From Acidobacteriaceae bacterium (GTDB taxonomy: Bacteria; Acidobacteriota; Terriglobia; Terriglobales; Acidobacteriaceae), in assembly GCA_903642225.1 (NCBI GenBank), contig CAHJWI010000022.1, positions 1-64,000 on the forward strand: a stretch of DNA of 64,000 nt. Direction: 5' to 3'. The stretch's first letter is position 1; each line of letters starts with the position of its first letter. A program made the position numbers and the translations under genes. Positions 26,087-34,911 of the stretch are shown in pieces. A model generated the notes under the pieces. The model did no database searches and was not told where the DNA came from. It saw nothing but the letters and a program-made list of their open reading frames with translations.

Positions 26087-28566
26087 TGCGGTTGCAGGAG
26101 CAATGTGTGCGTCGCGGGAGTAACGCCAGCGTAGGGCAAGGGTACTGGTTTGCCCTCAGTCCACCATGGCCACTGGTCCACGTACCATGGTGACCCCGGT
26201 AAACCACTCTCGCCCTCCGGCAGCGTCAAGGTTGCATGCGCCGGGTCGGCAAGGTCGGCGACGAAGCGCTCGCTCGCTCCGTGAACACCGCTTGCAGCGC
26301 GGACCGTGTACGCATTGCCTGGGAGCTGGACGGGGCTGGACCGCGGGTTGCCGCTGAGCCAACGCAGGGGCCACGAACTGCCGAAGACGGGATGCAGCAA
26401 CTGCAGAGTGTGCGTCGGCCCCCACTGCCAATTGGCAAGCTTCGCCGGTGCCGCACTCTTCTTGAGTCCCTGCTCCAGCGCGGCAGTTAGCAGTTCGTTC
26501 CAGTCGCTGTAGTCGCGCGGCAGCCAGCGTTCGGAGGCGTGCTCCAAGATCATCTCGATGGCGTAGCTGCGTTCGCCCCAGGTGTAAAGCGGCCACAGAT
26601 CGCCGAGCTTCGGTTTGAGCAGCATCGGCATCAGCGCGACGCGCACGGCTTGGGTGATGTTGGGGGCAGCGCTGTTGCGGGTCACACGGCCATCCCAGGT
26701 GCGCAGCACGTCAGCGGCCTCGCGCGCACGTGCGCTGGGTGACTTGGCATGATCAACTGCGTAGGCAACACGCTCGGCGACGGTCTTGTCCAGGGCGGAG
26801 AAGGTATCGTCCTGCAGTGCAGTCATGTCTGCGGGTGTAAGGCCGGTGCGGTCGCCGAGAGATTTCCAGATGCGCTCGTTGCGGTAGGGCAATTCCCAGT
26901 CCAGCGCGATGGCGTATGGGTAGTTATCTGCGGTGATGCGGGAGTTCGCAGTCGCCAGCACACCCGCGGCGGGATCGGTGACGGCGGGCAGCTGCTCGTA
27001 GGGGATGAAGCCTGTCCACTCGTAGGTTCCCGCCGTGACGGGGACAGGGCTGATGCCGTTCTGGCCGTTGACGCCGCGCATGGGTACGAGGCCGGTCAGG
27101 TGATAGCCGATGTGGCCTGCATCGTCGCCCCAGACGAGGTTTTGTGACGGTCCGTTGAAGTTTGCGAAGGCGCTGACGAGATCTGCCCCGCTTGCGGCTG
27201 CATTGATGTCCTTCAGCGGCAGCGTGGCATACCCGGGTTCGTACAGATTCCAGCGCAGCGCCAGGGCACGCGACTCGTTGGGGAACATGGGCGAAACCAG
27301 TGGTGTGAGCGCGTTGCCGTGGCGGGTCTCGCGTACGTCAAGAGTGGTGTCCAGGCCGCGCTTGACGCGGATGTGCTCCTGCTGGTGAACCAGCGGCTGC
27401 ATGGAGCCATCAAGAGCGCGGTAGCTGTCACCGGTGACCTGCTCGACGTAGAGATCCTGCACGTCGGCGCCGCTGTTGGTAAATCCCCAGGCGACGTGGT
27501 CGTTGTGGCCGACGATAACGTATGGCACACCGGGCAGGGTGACGCCGCTGACGTGAAAGCTTCCTGCCTGCAGCTCCGCCGTGTACCAGATACCGGGCAA
27601 CGTAATGGAGAGGTGCATATCGTTGGCAACCAGGGGTTTGCCGCTTGCGGATCGGGCACCGCCGACGACCCAATTGTTGGACCCGGCGGCACAGCCGTCG
27701 CACTGCAGTGCGGAGACGCTTTGCGCCAGCGTTGCGCGTGCTGCCTGCAGGTCCTGTAGATGCTGTGCTGTGACGAGCTTCGCCTGCGTTTCGTCCAGCG
27801 GGATGTCGATCATCTCGCGTGGTGCGGAGAGGTCGGGCTTGCCCTCTGCCGGTGGGTGGTCGCGCCAGGAGCCCACGGGATAAAGCGCGGCCATATCTTC
27901 CGGCGAGAGCTTGGCGGCTACTGCCTCACGATTGAGCTTGTCCGGGTATTCGGTGCTCAGGTCCTCAGCCATGGCGAAGCTGACCAGTAGACTGTCGCGC
28001 GGTTGCCAGGCAGAAGGTGTGTAGCCGAGCATGCGAAACTCCGCAGGCAGGTGATCAGCCGCGGCGGCCATCGCGGCATTGACACCGTTTGCGTAGACCT
28101 CAAGCGCATGGCGCTGGCCCGGTTCAAGCGTGGCGACGCTGCGATCGGCGACGGCGCGCAGCTGTAGATAGCGCTGAGTGCGGTCGTGCTCCAGCAGACC
28201 GCTGCCTAGCACTTCGGCCAGCTCGCCGGCTGCGTGGCGGCGAAGCATGTCCATCTGCCATAGCCTGTCCTGTGCGGTTACATAGCCTTGCGCAAAGACG
28301 AGGTCATCCATCGTTTGTGCGGTAATGTGGGGAATGCCGTGCGTGTCACGCTCCACGCGCACCGGGGAGGTGAGGCCGCTGACCCGAAGGCCGCCGTCAA
28401 TCTGGGGAAGGGCGGCAAAGATGGCGCGGTGCAGCCAGAGTCTCGTTGCAAGAGCAGCCAAGAGGACAAGGCTAAAAAGTACAACCAGTGCCAGCGTGTA
28501 TCGCCGAAGCCGTCGGCGTTTACGCATCTGCTGGGGTGTGATGGGGGCAAGTCGTGTTGTGGTCAT
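26083..28566 (-). CDS. Penicillin acylase-family (Ntn-hydrolase) protein
   Basis: An 827-residue member of the penicillin amidase/AHL acylase family. An N-terminal span (about 22-45) anchors or exports it. The alpha chain region includes 'GLTSPVRVERDTHGIPHITA' and 'AQGYVTAQDRLWQMDMLRR'. Autocatalytic cleavage should expose Ser296 in 'AAGSNNWVVGG', followed by 'GKPLVANDMHL', the standard beta-chain N-terminus, and 'GHNDHVAWGFTN'. Family members hydrolyse amides such as beta-lactam side chains or acyl-homoserine lactones. It heads the minus-strand run and overlaps the GT-C-like gene by ATGA. The substrate is not predictable; acyl-homoserine lactone degradation is one option. Confidence 0.93.
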   Translation of the reverse strand: MTTTRLAPITPQQMRKRRRLRRYTLALVVLFSLVLLAALATRLWLHRAIFAALPQIDGGLRVSGLTSPVRVERDTHGIPHITAQTMDDLVFAQGYVTAQDRLWQMDMLRRHAAGELAEVLGSGLLEHDRTQRYLQLRAVADRSVATLEPGQRHALEVYANGVNAAMAAAADHLPAEFRMLGYTPSAWQPRDSLLVSFAMAEDLSTEYPDKLNREAVAAKLSPEDMAALYPVGSWRDHPPAEGKPDLSAPREMIDIPLDETQAKLVTAQHLQDLQAARATLAQSVSALQCDGCAAGSNNWVVGGARSASGKPLVANDMHLSITLPGIWYTAELQAGSFHVSGVTLPGVPYVIVGHNDHVAWGFTNSGADVQDLYVEQVTGDSYRALDGSMQPLVHQQEHIRVKRGLDTTLDVRETRHGNALTPLVSPMFPNESRALALRWNLYEPGYATLPLKDINAAASGADLVSAFANFNGPSQNLVWGDDAGHIGYHLTGLVPMRGVNGQNGISPVPVTAGTYEWTGFIPYEQLPAVTDPAAGVLATANSRITADNYPYAIALDWELPYRNERIWKSLGDRTGLTPADMTALQDDTFSALDKTVAERVAYAVDHAKSPSARAREAADVLRTWDGRVTRNSAAPNITQAVRVALMPMLLKPKLGDLWPLYTWGERSYAIEMILEHASERWLPRDYSDWNELLTAALEQGLKKSAAPAKLANWQWGPTHTLQLLHPVFGSSWPLRWLSGNPRSSPVQLPGNAYTVRAASGVHGASERFVADLADPAHATLTLPEGESGLPGSPWYVDQWPWWTEGKPVPLPYAGVTPATHTLLLQPQ

Positions 28567-28618
28567 GCAGTTGCCCCAAGTTTAGCGTTGCAAGCGGGGT
28601 GCGCAAACGGCCTGCTGC

Positions 28619-29665
28619 TTAGACGGTCCGATCGGGGTCAGGCATGGTGTCGGGATCCGGCTCCGGTGCGTCGAGTTCCGCCTCGGCCCAAAGGTCAGGG
28701 TAGGCGGTGTGGCGCGGCAGAAGTAGTACCAGGCCAAGTGCAGCCAGAAGCGCGAGAAAGATGAAAATGCTTCCCTCTGGGCCGGCACTGCCGCCACTCT
28801 TCCATACGGGGCCAAGCGGCTCTGCAAGCCAGATATGGTCACGGGCGCGGAGGCCAGTGTCTGCGGTGCCGAAGACGAAGCTCTGCATCCAGTCCCACGC
28901 CACGTGAAAGCCGAGAGCCCACCAGAGTGAACCTGTGCGCCACAGGCTGAAAATCAGAAGCAAACCCAGAAAGAATGTGCTGACAATACCCAAAAGGGTC
29001 TCGCCAACGTTAAGGCCGTGCAACAGACCGTAGAACAGCGAAAGCAGGATTGCCGCCGCCCAGAATGCGGCTGCGACCCCGGACCGGGCACCAAAGTAGG
29101 TTCGTAAAAGCGACGCCATCGCGCGCGTCAGGTCAAACTGCAGATACCCGCGGAGCAGAAGCTCTTCCACGAAGCCCACCAGCAGGTAAAAGCCGGCCCA
29201 GATAATTCCCAGGCGCCAGTAATTCGCCGTGCTTGAAATCCTGTCGGCGTGGAAAGCAACAAGGCCCATCGCGCGCAGAGCGACCATGAAGCTGGCAAGA
29301 ATGGCCGCTCCACTGCCGATGCCGGCCAGCAGAAGGGGCATGCGGGCAACTCCACCGAAGCCGTAATCCCCATAGCGGCGTTGCTCCAGCATGGTTACGA
29401 CGGCAGTGGCCACGGTGACCGCGAACAGGGCAACCATGTTGCCGAGCGAATCATGCGGTACAAGGATGGTGTGCGGCACATCTCGAAGGCGTGGAACTGT
29501 GCGCAGCGCCAGAGTTTGGCCCGCCACCAGCAGCACGGTAAGCAGCACAAACAGCAGCAAACCCCAACCGGCGCGAAGGACACGGCGGTGAAAGAACAGG
29601 TCGTGCCACTTGCCACTTAATTCCGCTGCCTCCGCCGATCGCGGCGCGGGTGCCTGCTCACTCAT
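28619..29665 (-). CDS. CPBP-family intramembrane protease
   Basis: A 348-residue protein with about eight membrane spans. It carries the three CPBP (Rce1/CAAX-like) motifs: 'VEELLLRGYLQFDL' with Glu167-Glu168, 'FYGLLHGLNVGET' and 'GFHVAWDW'. These motifs supply the glutamate and histidines of Rce1-type glutamic proteases. Family members process prenylated proteins in eukaryotes and are tied to bacteriocin immunity or membrane-protein maturation in bacteria. The C-terminal tail is acidic ('ELDAPEPDPDTMPDPD'). It is divergent from the second Na+/H+ antiporter gene, with a perfect 14-base palindrome between the two. Confidence 0.9.
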   Translation of the reverse strand: MSEQAPAPRSAEAAELSGKWHDLFFHRRVLRAGWGLLLFVLLTVLLVAGQTLALRTVPRLRDVPHTILVPHDSLGNMVALFAVTVATAVVTMLEQRRYGDYGFGGVARMPLLLAGIGSGAAILASFMVALRAMGLVAFHADRISSTANYWRLGIIWAGFYLLVGFVEELLLRGYLQFDLTRAMASLLRTYFGARSGVAAAFWAAAILLSLFYGLLHGLNVGETLLGIVSTFFLGLLLIFSLWRTGSLWWALGFHVAWDWMQSFVFGTADTGLRARDHIWLAEPLGPVWKSGGSAGPEGSIFIFLALLAALGLVLLLPRHTAYPDLWAEAELDAPEPDPDTMPDPDRTV

Positions 29666-29686
29666 GCAAACAGTTTAAGGCCAGTG

Positions 29687-29700
29687 CTCTTCGCGAAGAG
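29687..29700. promoter_or_regulatory. Perfect 14-base palindrome, candidate operator
   Basis: CTCTTCGCGAAGAG reads the same on both strands and sits in the 122-base gap between the divergent CPBP protease and antiporter genes, about 22 bases upstream of the protease start. A symmetric site in a shared promoter suggests a dimeric regulator, but no regulator gene is adjacent and no promoter hexamers could be assigned securely. A chance palindrome is possible. Confidence 0.35.
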
Positions 29701-29787
29701 AGAACATCGGCTAGGGTCCACCCGCGTTCAAGCAGAATCGGGAATGCTATTCTGCGAAGCTGCAACTCTGCGAGACTGGAGAGCAAC

Positions 29788-31398
29788 ATGATCAGCAGCA
29801 TGACACCCCTGAGCGAATTGGAACTGGTGCTGCTGGCGCTCATGATTGTTGTGGCCGGTGTTTCCGGTGTGGCGCGCCGGTTTGGGTATTCCTATCCGAT
29901 TGTGCTGGTGCTGGTAGGTTTGGCGTCGTCCTTTATTCCAGGCCTGCCGCGTATTCCACTGCCGCCGGATGTAGTGTTCCTGATCTTTCTGCCGCCGCTG
30001 TTATTCGCGTCGGCATGGCAGACGTCGTGGCGTGAGTTTCGCGAAAACATGTTTTCGATCAGCCTGCTCGCGTTTGCGCTGGTGTTTTTTACAGCGTTTG
30101 GGGTGGCGTACACAGCGCACCTGTTTTTGCCAAACTTCGACTGGCGGATCGGCTTTTTATTAGGCGCCGTGGTTTCACCCACGGATGCGGTTGCCGCGTC
30201 GTCGATTGCAAAGAAGGTTGGCATGCCGCAACGCATCGTGGATCTGCTGGAAGGCGAAAGTTTGCTGAACGACGCCACGGGCCTGCTTGCGCTGGAGTTC
30301 GGTATCGGTATGCTGGTGCACGGCACGTCGCCGACGTTTGTCGAGGGTGCTCTGCGCCTGGTGTGGCTGGTTCTGGGCGGCGTTGCCGTGGGTCTGGCAG
30401 TGGGTGGCCTGGTAGCCTGGTTCGAGCGTTGGATCGACGATGGTCCGGTAGAGATCGCGATCTCGCTGGTCGTGCCGTACGTGTGCTATCTGTCCGGCGA
30501 GGCTATCCATTCCTCAGGCGTGATCGCCGTGGTCGCCTGTGGCCTGTTGATGAGCCGGCGTAGCGCCAGTTTCTTTTCAGCAGCCAGCCGGCTGCAGGCG
30601 ACAGCCGTGTGGGAGGCCTTGGAATTTTTGCTGAACGGCCTGATCTTCATCCTGCTTGGCTTACAGTTGCCTGCGGTGCTGAGCGGCCTGCATGAATACA
30701 GCCGCCTGCAGCTTCTGGGGTATGGTGCCGCCTTCTCAGCGCTGCTGATTGCGTTGCGACTGGTTTGGGTATATCCCGGGACAGTTGTTGCGCGGCTGCT
30801 GCGGCGACTGTTTCATCAAAAGGAGTTGCCACCACCAAACCCGAAAGGCATCTTTGTGGTGGGATGGACGGGGATGCGCGGCGTGGTTGCGCTGGCCGCG
30901 GCAAGTTCGCTGCCCCTGACCATCATGGATGGACACGACTTCCCGCAGCGAAACCTGATCGTCTTTCTCACCTTCTCGGTCATTCTTGTCACGCTCGTCC
31001 TGCAGGGAACGTCGCTGCCATTTCTTGTGCGTGCGCTGGGCTTCAAGCAAGATGAAAGCACAGTGTGCGAGGAAGGCGAAGTGCGTCGCCTGCTGCTGCT
31101 GGCTGCCATTGAGAGCCTGCGAACTGGCCGCGCTTCAAACCCGGAAGCTAGTCATGCCTACGACGACCTTTTGCACCAATACGAACACCGCCTTGCAGAA
31201 GTGACAGGTTGCAGTCCGAACGGAGAGTTAGCAACGCACTCGGCAAATAACACTTACAGCATCATGCTTGAACTTGTCACGCAGGAACGCCAAACCCTGA
31301 ACCGGATGCGCGATGAAGGCACGATTGGCGACGCCCTGCATCGCTCCATTGAGCGAGAGCTGGACCTGAGCGAAAGCCGGCTGCTTACGATGGCATAA
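29788..31398 (+). CDS. CPA1-family Na+/H+ antiporter with long cytoplasmic tail
   Basis: A 536-residue antiporter. The start at 29788 ('MISSMTPLSELELVLLALM') has GGAGAG 4-5 bases upstream; the open frame before it covers the promoter. About 12 spans with 'FLPPLLFASAWQTSWREFREN', 'VVSPTDAVAASSIAKKVG' (TM5 motif) and 'LEGESLLNDATGLLALEFG', plus 'WTGMRGVVALAAASSLP' near the end of the membrane part. A hydrophilic C-terminal tail of about 110 residues, probably helical, may be regulatory. It belongs to the YjcE-like group and differs clearly from the shorter antiporter at 16621-17874. Confidence 0.93.
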   Translation: MISSMTPLSELELVLLALMIVVAGVSGVARRFGYSYPIVLVLVGLASSFIPGLPRIPLPPDVVFLIFLPPLLFASAWQTSWREFRENMFSISLLAFALVFFTAFGVAYTAHLFLPNFDWRIGFLLGAVVSPTDAVAASSIAKKVGMPQRIVDLLEGESLLNDATGLLALEFGIGMLVHGTSPTFVEGALRLVWLVLGGVAVGLAVGGLVAWFERWIDDGPVEIAISLVVPYVCYLSGEAIHSSGVIAVVACGLLMSRRSASFFSAASRLQATAVWEALEFLLNGLIFILLGLQLPAVLSGLHEYSRLQLLGYGAAFSALLIALRLVWVYPGTVVARLLRRLFHQKELPPPNPKGIFVVGWTGMRGVVALAAASSLPLTIMDGHDFPQRNLIVFLTFSVILVTLVLQGTSLPFLVRALGFKQDESTVCEEGEVRRLLLLAAIESLRTGRASNPEASHAYDDLLHQYEHRLAEVTGCSPNGELATHSANNTYSIMLELVTQERQTLNRMRDEGTIGDALHRSIERELDLSESRLLTMA

Positions 31399-31440
31399 CG
31401 ACCGCGAAATGTATTCCCTTGCGTGAAGGAAGATACAAGC

Positions 31441-32457
31441 ATGCATGTTCTATTCCATAACAACTGCTTTGATGGTGCCTGCTCGGCATCGTTGTTCACG
31501 CGCTTTTACCGAGAGTGCATTGATGCCTCTGCCCAGTTCACCTACCAGGGTCTGCAGCATGCAGCGGGTGGCGGCATCCATGATGCCGATCTCTCCGGAG
31601 AACAGAATGCGATCGTCGACTTTAAATACTTGCCTTCGCCGAAGCTCACATGGTGGTTTGACCACCACGTGAGTGCGTTCTTGACACCGGAGTACCGCCA
31701 GCATTTTGACGCGGAACAGAAGCGCACGGCGACTCATCCACAGCAGTTCTTCGACGCCGCGTACACCTCGTGCGCCGGACTAATCGCAGACGTGGGGCGC
31801 GAACGATTCGGCTTTGACAACAAGCCGTATGCCGATCTGCTGCACTGGGCCGACATCATCGACGGCGCCAAATTTCCGTCGGCAGAGGACGCCGTGACCC
31901 TTGCCTCACCTGCCATGAAGATTGCGACCGTCATTGAGGCTGCCAAGGATCCCGCGTTCATCACACGCATCATCCCGCTGCTGACGGCGCAGTCTCTGGT
32001 GGACACGGAGCAGGAGTTGTTTGTGCAAGAGGCATTAGAGCCTCGCATGGCGAAGCAGCAGAGCGACATAACGTTGATGCGTTCTCGAGCGTCGGCTGAC
32101 AAAGGCGTAATCACCTTTGACCTGATGGATCAGCAGGCAGAGGGATACAGCAAGTTCATTCCGTACTACCTGTTGCCGGAGGCTGTGTACGCAGTGGGTC
32201 TGTCGCAGTCCAGCACGCGTGTGAAGATTTCTGTGGGCACAAGCCCGTGGACCACCGTCGTGAAAGAGAAGCTGGCCGACATCGCCGCCATTTGCGAGCG
32301 TTTCGGCGGTGGTGGACACCCGCGCGTGGGTGCGATCAGTCTGCCTGCAAACGACCTGGACGACGCGCGACGCATTGCAGCCGTGGTGACAGAGGAATTA
32401 AAAGCTTTTGGGCAATGGAACGATCTGCCTATGCGGCCTTCCTTTCACGATGCATGA
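31441..32457 (+). CDS. DHH/DHHA1-type phosphoesterase
   Basis: A 338-residue protein. The start at 31441 ('MHVLFHNNCFDGACSA') follows GAAGGAAG; a start six codons upstream is possible. The N-terminal 'HNNCFDGACSASLF' and 'WWFDHHVSAF' match the DHH metal-binding core; 'YTSCAGLIAD' also fits. The C-terminal 'FGGGGHPRVGAISLP' is the GGGH substrate loop of a DHHA1 domain. The family includes nano-RNases, cyclic-dinucleotide phosphodiesterases and exopolyphosphatases. With a degenerate first motif (HNNCFDG where many have H.nPDgD), the substrate cannot be chosen. It is convergent with recG (8 bases between stops). Confidence 0.85.
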   Translation: MHVLFHNNCFDGACSASLFTRFYRECIDASAQFTYQGLQHAAGGGIHDADLSGEQNAIVDFKYLPSPKLTWWFDHHVSAFLTPEYRQHFDAEQKRTATHPQQFFDAAYTSCAGLIADVGRERFGFDNKPYADLLHWADIIDGAKFPSAEDAVTLASPAMKIATVIEAAKDPAFITRIIPLLTAQSLVDTEQELFVQEALEPRMAKQQSDITLMRSRASADKGVITFDLMDQQAEGYSKFIPYYLLPEAVYAVGLSQSSTRVKISVGTSPWTTVVKEKLADIAAICERFGGGGHPRVGAISLPANDLDDARRIAAVVTEELKAFGQWNDLPMRPSFHDA

Positions 32458-32465
32458 CCCTGCGG

Positions 32466-34793
32466 TCAGGCTTCGATCAGACCGTAGCGGCGCTGCCACT
32501 GGTCTTTTAACTGGGTGCGGACGCACTCCCGCTCAGCTTCCGTCACGTCGGTGAGGCGGTTGTGCGCAAGGTTCTGTGCTTCGGACTTTGCAATCTCAAG
32601 CATGCGCCGGTCGCGCAAAAGGCTGGCCACGCGCAGGTCCGGCGTGCCTGCCTGTTTGGTGCCGAAGAACTCGCCTGGTCCGCGCTGCTGCAGATCAAGC
32701 TCGGCGAGTTCAAACCCGTTCTGCGTGCGCACCATGGCGTCCAGGCGCAGCTCTGCTTCAGGCGACACTTTTTTGCCGGTCATCAGAATGCAGTAGCTCT
32801 TTGCAGCACCGCGACCCACGCGTCCGCGGAGCTGGTGCATCTGTGCCATACCGAAGCGTTCGGCGTTTTCAATGACCATGACGCTGGCGTTGGGCACGTC
32901 GACGCCGACTTCAATGACGGTCGTTGAAATGAGCACGTCGACTTCGCCGCGCTGGAACTGGCGCATCGTCAGCTCCTTCTGTTCAGCTAAAAGCCTGCCA
33001 TGCAACAGGCCAAGTCGCAGGTCGTGCAGTGCGCCGTGCCGAAGCTCTTCAAACATCTCCGCGGCTGAGCGAAGCTGCGTCGCCTCTGCCGGAAATGCGA
33101 GTGCCGACGCTTTTCTGAGCGCCGTCTTTTTTGAAGCCTTCTTTGCCGTTGGCTTGCCGAGCCTTTTGCCTGGAGTTGATGGGGTTGGGGAAAGTGAAGC
33201 GCCAGCGTCGGCCTGCTGGGAGGGATCGTTGGCGAAGTCCAGCTCCGGCTGGTCGTCGTTCGGACCCTCAATTAGCGGGTAAACAATGTAAGCCTGGTGG
33301 CCTTTGCCGACCTGCTTGCGGATGAACTGCCAGACCTCTTCGGCACGCTCGATACCGGTGCGCTTGGTTACGATGGGCGTTCGGCCCGGCGGCAGCTCGT
33401 CGATGACGCTGACCTCCAGGTCGCCGTAAACGGTGAGCGCAAGTGTGCGTGGAATGGGTGTAGCGGTCATGACCAGCACATCCGGATCGCCGCTGCCGGG
33501 TTTCTTCATCAGCGTAAAGCGCTGGCGTACACCGAAGCGATGCTGCTCGTCCACGATGACAAGTCCCAGGTTTGCGAAGTCGACTTTGTCCTGAATAAGT
33601 GCCTGCGTCCCCAGGATCAGCTCGGCCTCTCCGGCTGCGATGCGACGACGCGCTCGGCGCTTCTCCGCCTCGTCCAGCGATCCGGTAAGCAGCGTGACCT
33701 GGTACTGACGCGAGGCCCGTTCCAGCAGCTTGCGCGCGGAGAGATAGTGCTGCGTTGCCAGGATCTCCGTCGGTGCCATGAGCACTGCCTGGTAGCCGTT
33801 TTCGATGGCGATGAGTGCGGCTTCAATGGCGACGATGGTTTTGCCGCTGCCGACGTCACCCTGAAGCAGGCGGCGCATGGGGTTGGGCTTGCGCATGTCT
33901 TCCACAATCTCGCCCAGCACACGTTTTTGCGCGGCTGTGGGGCGGAAGGGAAGTACGGATTTGATGGCAGCACGCACGTTTGCGTCAGTGGTAAAGGCAA
34001 CGCCCTCGCGGTCGCGGAGCCGCTTGCGCTTCAACTCCAGGCCCAGTTCCAGGTAGAAGAGCTCCTCAAAGACGAGCCGCTGCAGGGCGGCTGTGCGAAA
34101 GCCCTGCAGGTCCGCAAGCGCTGTGCCTTCCGGCGGGAAGTGGGCATCGCGCAAAGACTGCAGACGTGGTGGCAGACCGAGGCGGCGCAGCATCGTTGCT
34201 GGCAGAATCTCAGGCAGAGGCGCGCCTGCCGCAAGGTCTTCAAACACCTGCCACAGCACGCGGCGCACCCACTTGGAGCCCAGCTTCGATCCCCATGGCG
34301 TGGTACCGCCAAGGGACTCGTACACGGGGACAATACGGCCTACCTCCAGCATGGTCACTGGGTCGGCGTCGTCACCTGCTGCCGGCAGCATTTCAAACTG
34401 CGGCTGTACCATCTTGAAACGGCCGGGTGTAGAACGCGACGGCTCTATCTTGCCGTAGAGCGCCACCATTTCGCCCAGCTTGAATTTGTCTTTCAGGTAA
34501 GTGCCGCCAAACCACATTGCCTTTAATGTTTGCAGGCCGTGACCAACCGTCAGCTCAAACAGTGGCTTGCCTCGCGTCCGCAGCAGCATGGACCCGCGAA
34601 CCTCCGCAACGACGGACGCCGTTTCGCCGGGCTGTAGCTCGTGGAGCGCCTTGGGATGCAGTCGATCCTCATACCGGAACGGTAGGTGGTAGAGCAGGTC
34701 TTCTACCGTGCGCACGCCGCGTTTGGCCAGCGCCTCTGCATTGCGCGGACCGACCCCCCGAAGGAGCTGGACGGCGGTGGTGAGTTGAAGCAT
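32466..34793 (-). CDS. recG: ATP-dependent DNA helicase RecG
   Basis: It remodels stalled replication forks and branched DNA. The start at 34793 ('MLQLTTAVQLLRGVGPR') is the canonical N-terminus; upstream codons lie in the divergent promoter. The 775-residue product has the N-terminal HhH-like and wedge/OB domain ('ETASVVAEVRG'), Walker A 'GDVGSGKTIVA', 'DEQHRFGVRQR', 'MTATPIPRTLAL', and motif VI region 'QLRGRVGRG'. Between the two helicase lobes, after 'QAYIVYPLIEG', there is an extra segment (about residues 505-570) rich in Ser/Lys/Pro/Ala before 'AAEMFEELRHGAL' resumes the family pattern; most RecG proteins go straight across. The insertion is in frame and not a break. Confidence 0.96.
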   Translation of the reverse strand: MLQLTTAVQLLRGVGPRNAEALAKRGVRTVEDLLYHLPFRYEDRLHPKALHELQPGETASVVAEVRGSMLLRTRGKPLFELTVGHGLQTLKAMWFGGTYLKDKFKLGEMVALYGKIEPSRSTPGRFKMVQPQFEMLPAAGDDADPVTMLEVGRIVPVYESLGGTTPWGSKLGSKWVRRVLWQVFEDLAAGAPLPEILPATMLRRLGLPPRLQSLRDAHFPPEGTALADLQGFRTAALQRLVFEELFYLELGLELKRKRLRDREGVAFTTDANVRAAIKSVLPFRPTAAQKRVLGEIVEDMRKPNPMRRLLQGDVGSGKTIVAIEAALIAIENGYQAVLMAPTEILATQHYLSARKLLERASRQYQVTLLTGSLDEAEKRRARRRIAAGEAELILGTQALIQDKVDFANLGLVIVDEQHRFGVRQRFTLMKKPGSGDPDVLVMTATPIPRTLALTVYGDLEVSVIDELPPGRTPIVTKRTGIERAEEVWQFIRKQVGKGHQAYIVYPLIEGPNDDQPELDFANDPSQQADAGASLSPTPSTPGKRLGKPTAKKASKKTALRKASALAFPAEATQLRSAAEMFEELRHGALHDLRLGLLHGRLLAEQKELTMRQFQRGEVDVLISTTVIEVGVDVPNASVMVIENAERFGMAQMHQLRGRVGRGAAKSYCILMTGKKVSPEAELRLDAMVRTQNGFELAELDLQQRGPGEFFGTKQAGTPDLRVASLLRDRRMLEIAKSEAQNLAHNRLTDVTEAERECVRTQLKDQWQRRYGLIEA

Positions 34794-34911
34794 GGCACGT
34801 ATGAGAATAGCAGTCGAAGCGAAACAAAAGCGTACGTGCGGGACTACCGCTAAGCAGCACACCGCTTGTGCACCACTGCTAGACTGGGTTACTCAGGAGC
34901 AAGAAGCAGTC

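Noticed and set aside
16621-31398. Two CPA1 antiporters as one system.
   Set aside because: They lie 12 kb apart, differ in length and motifs, and share no neighbours.
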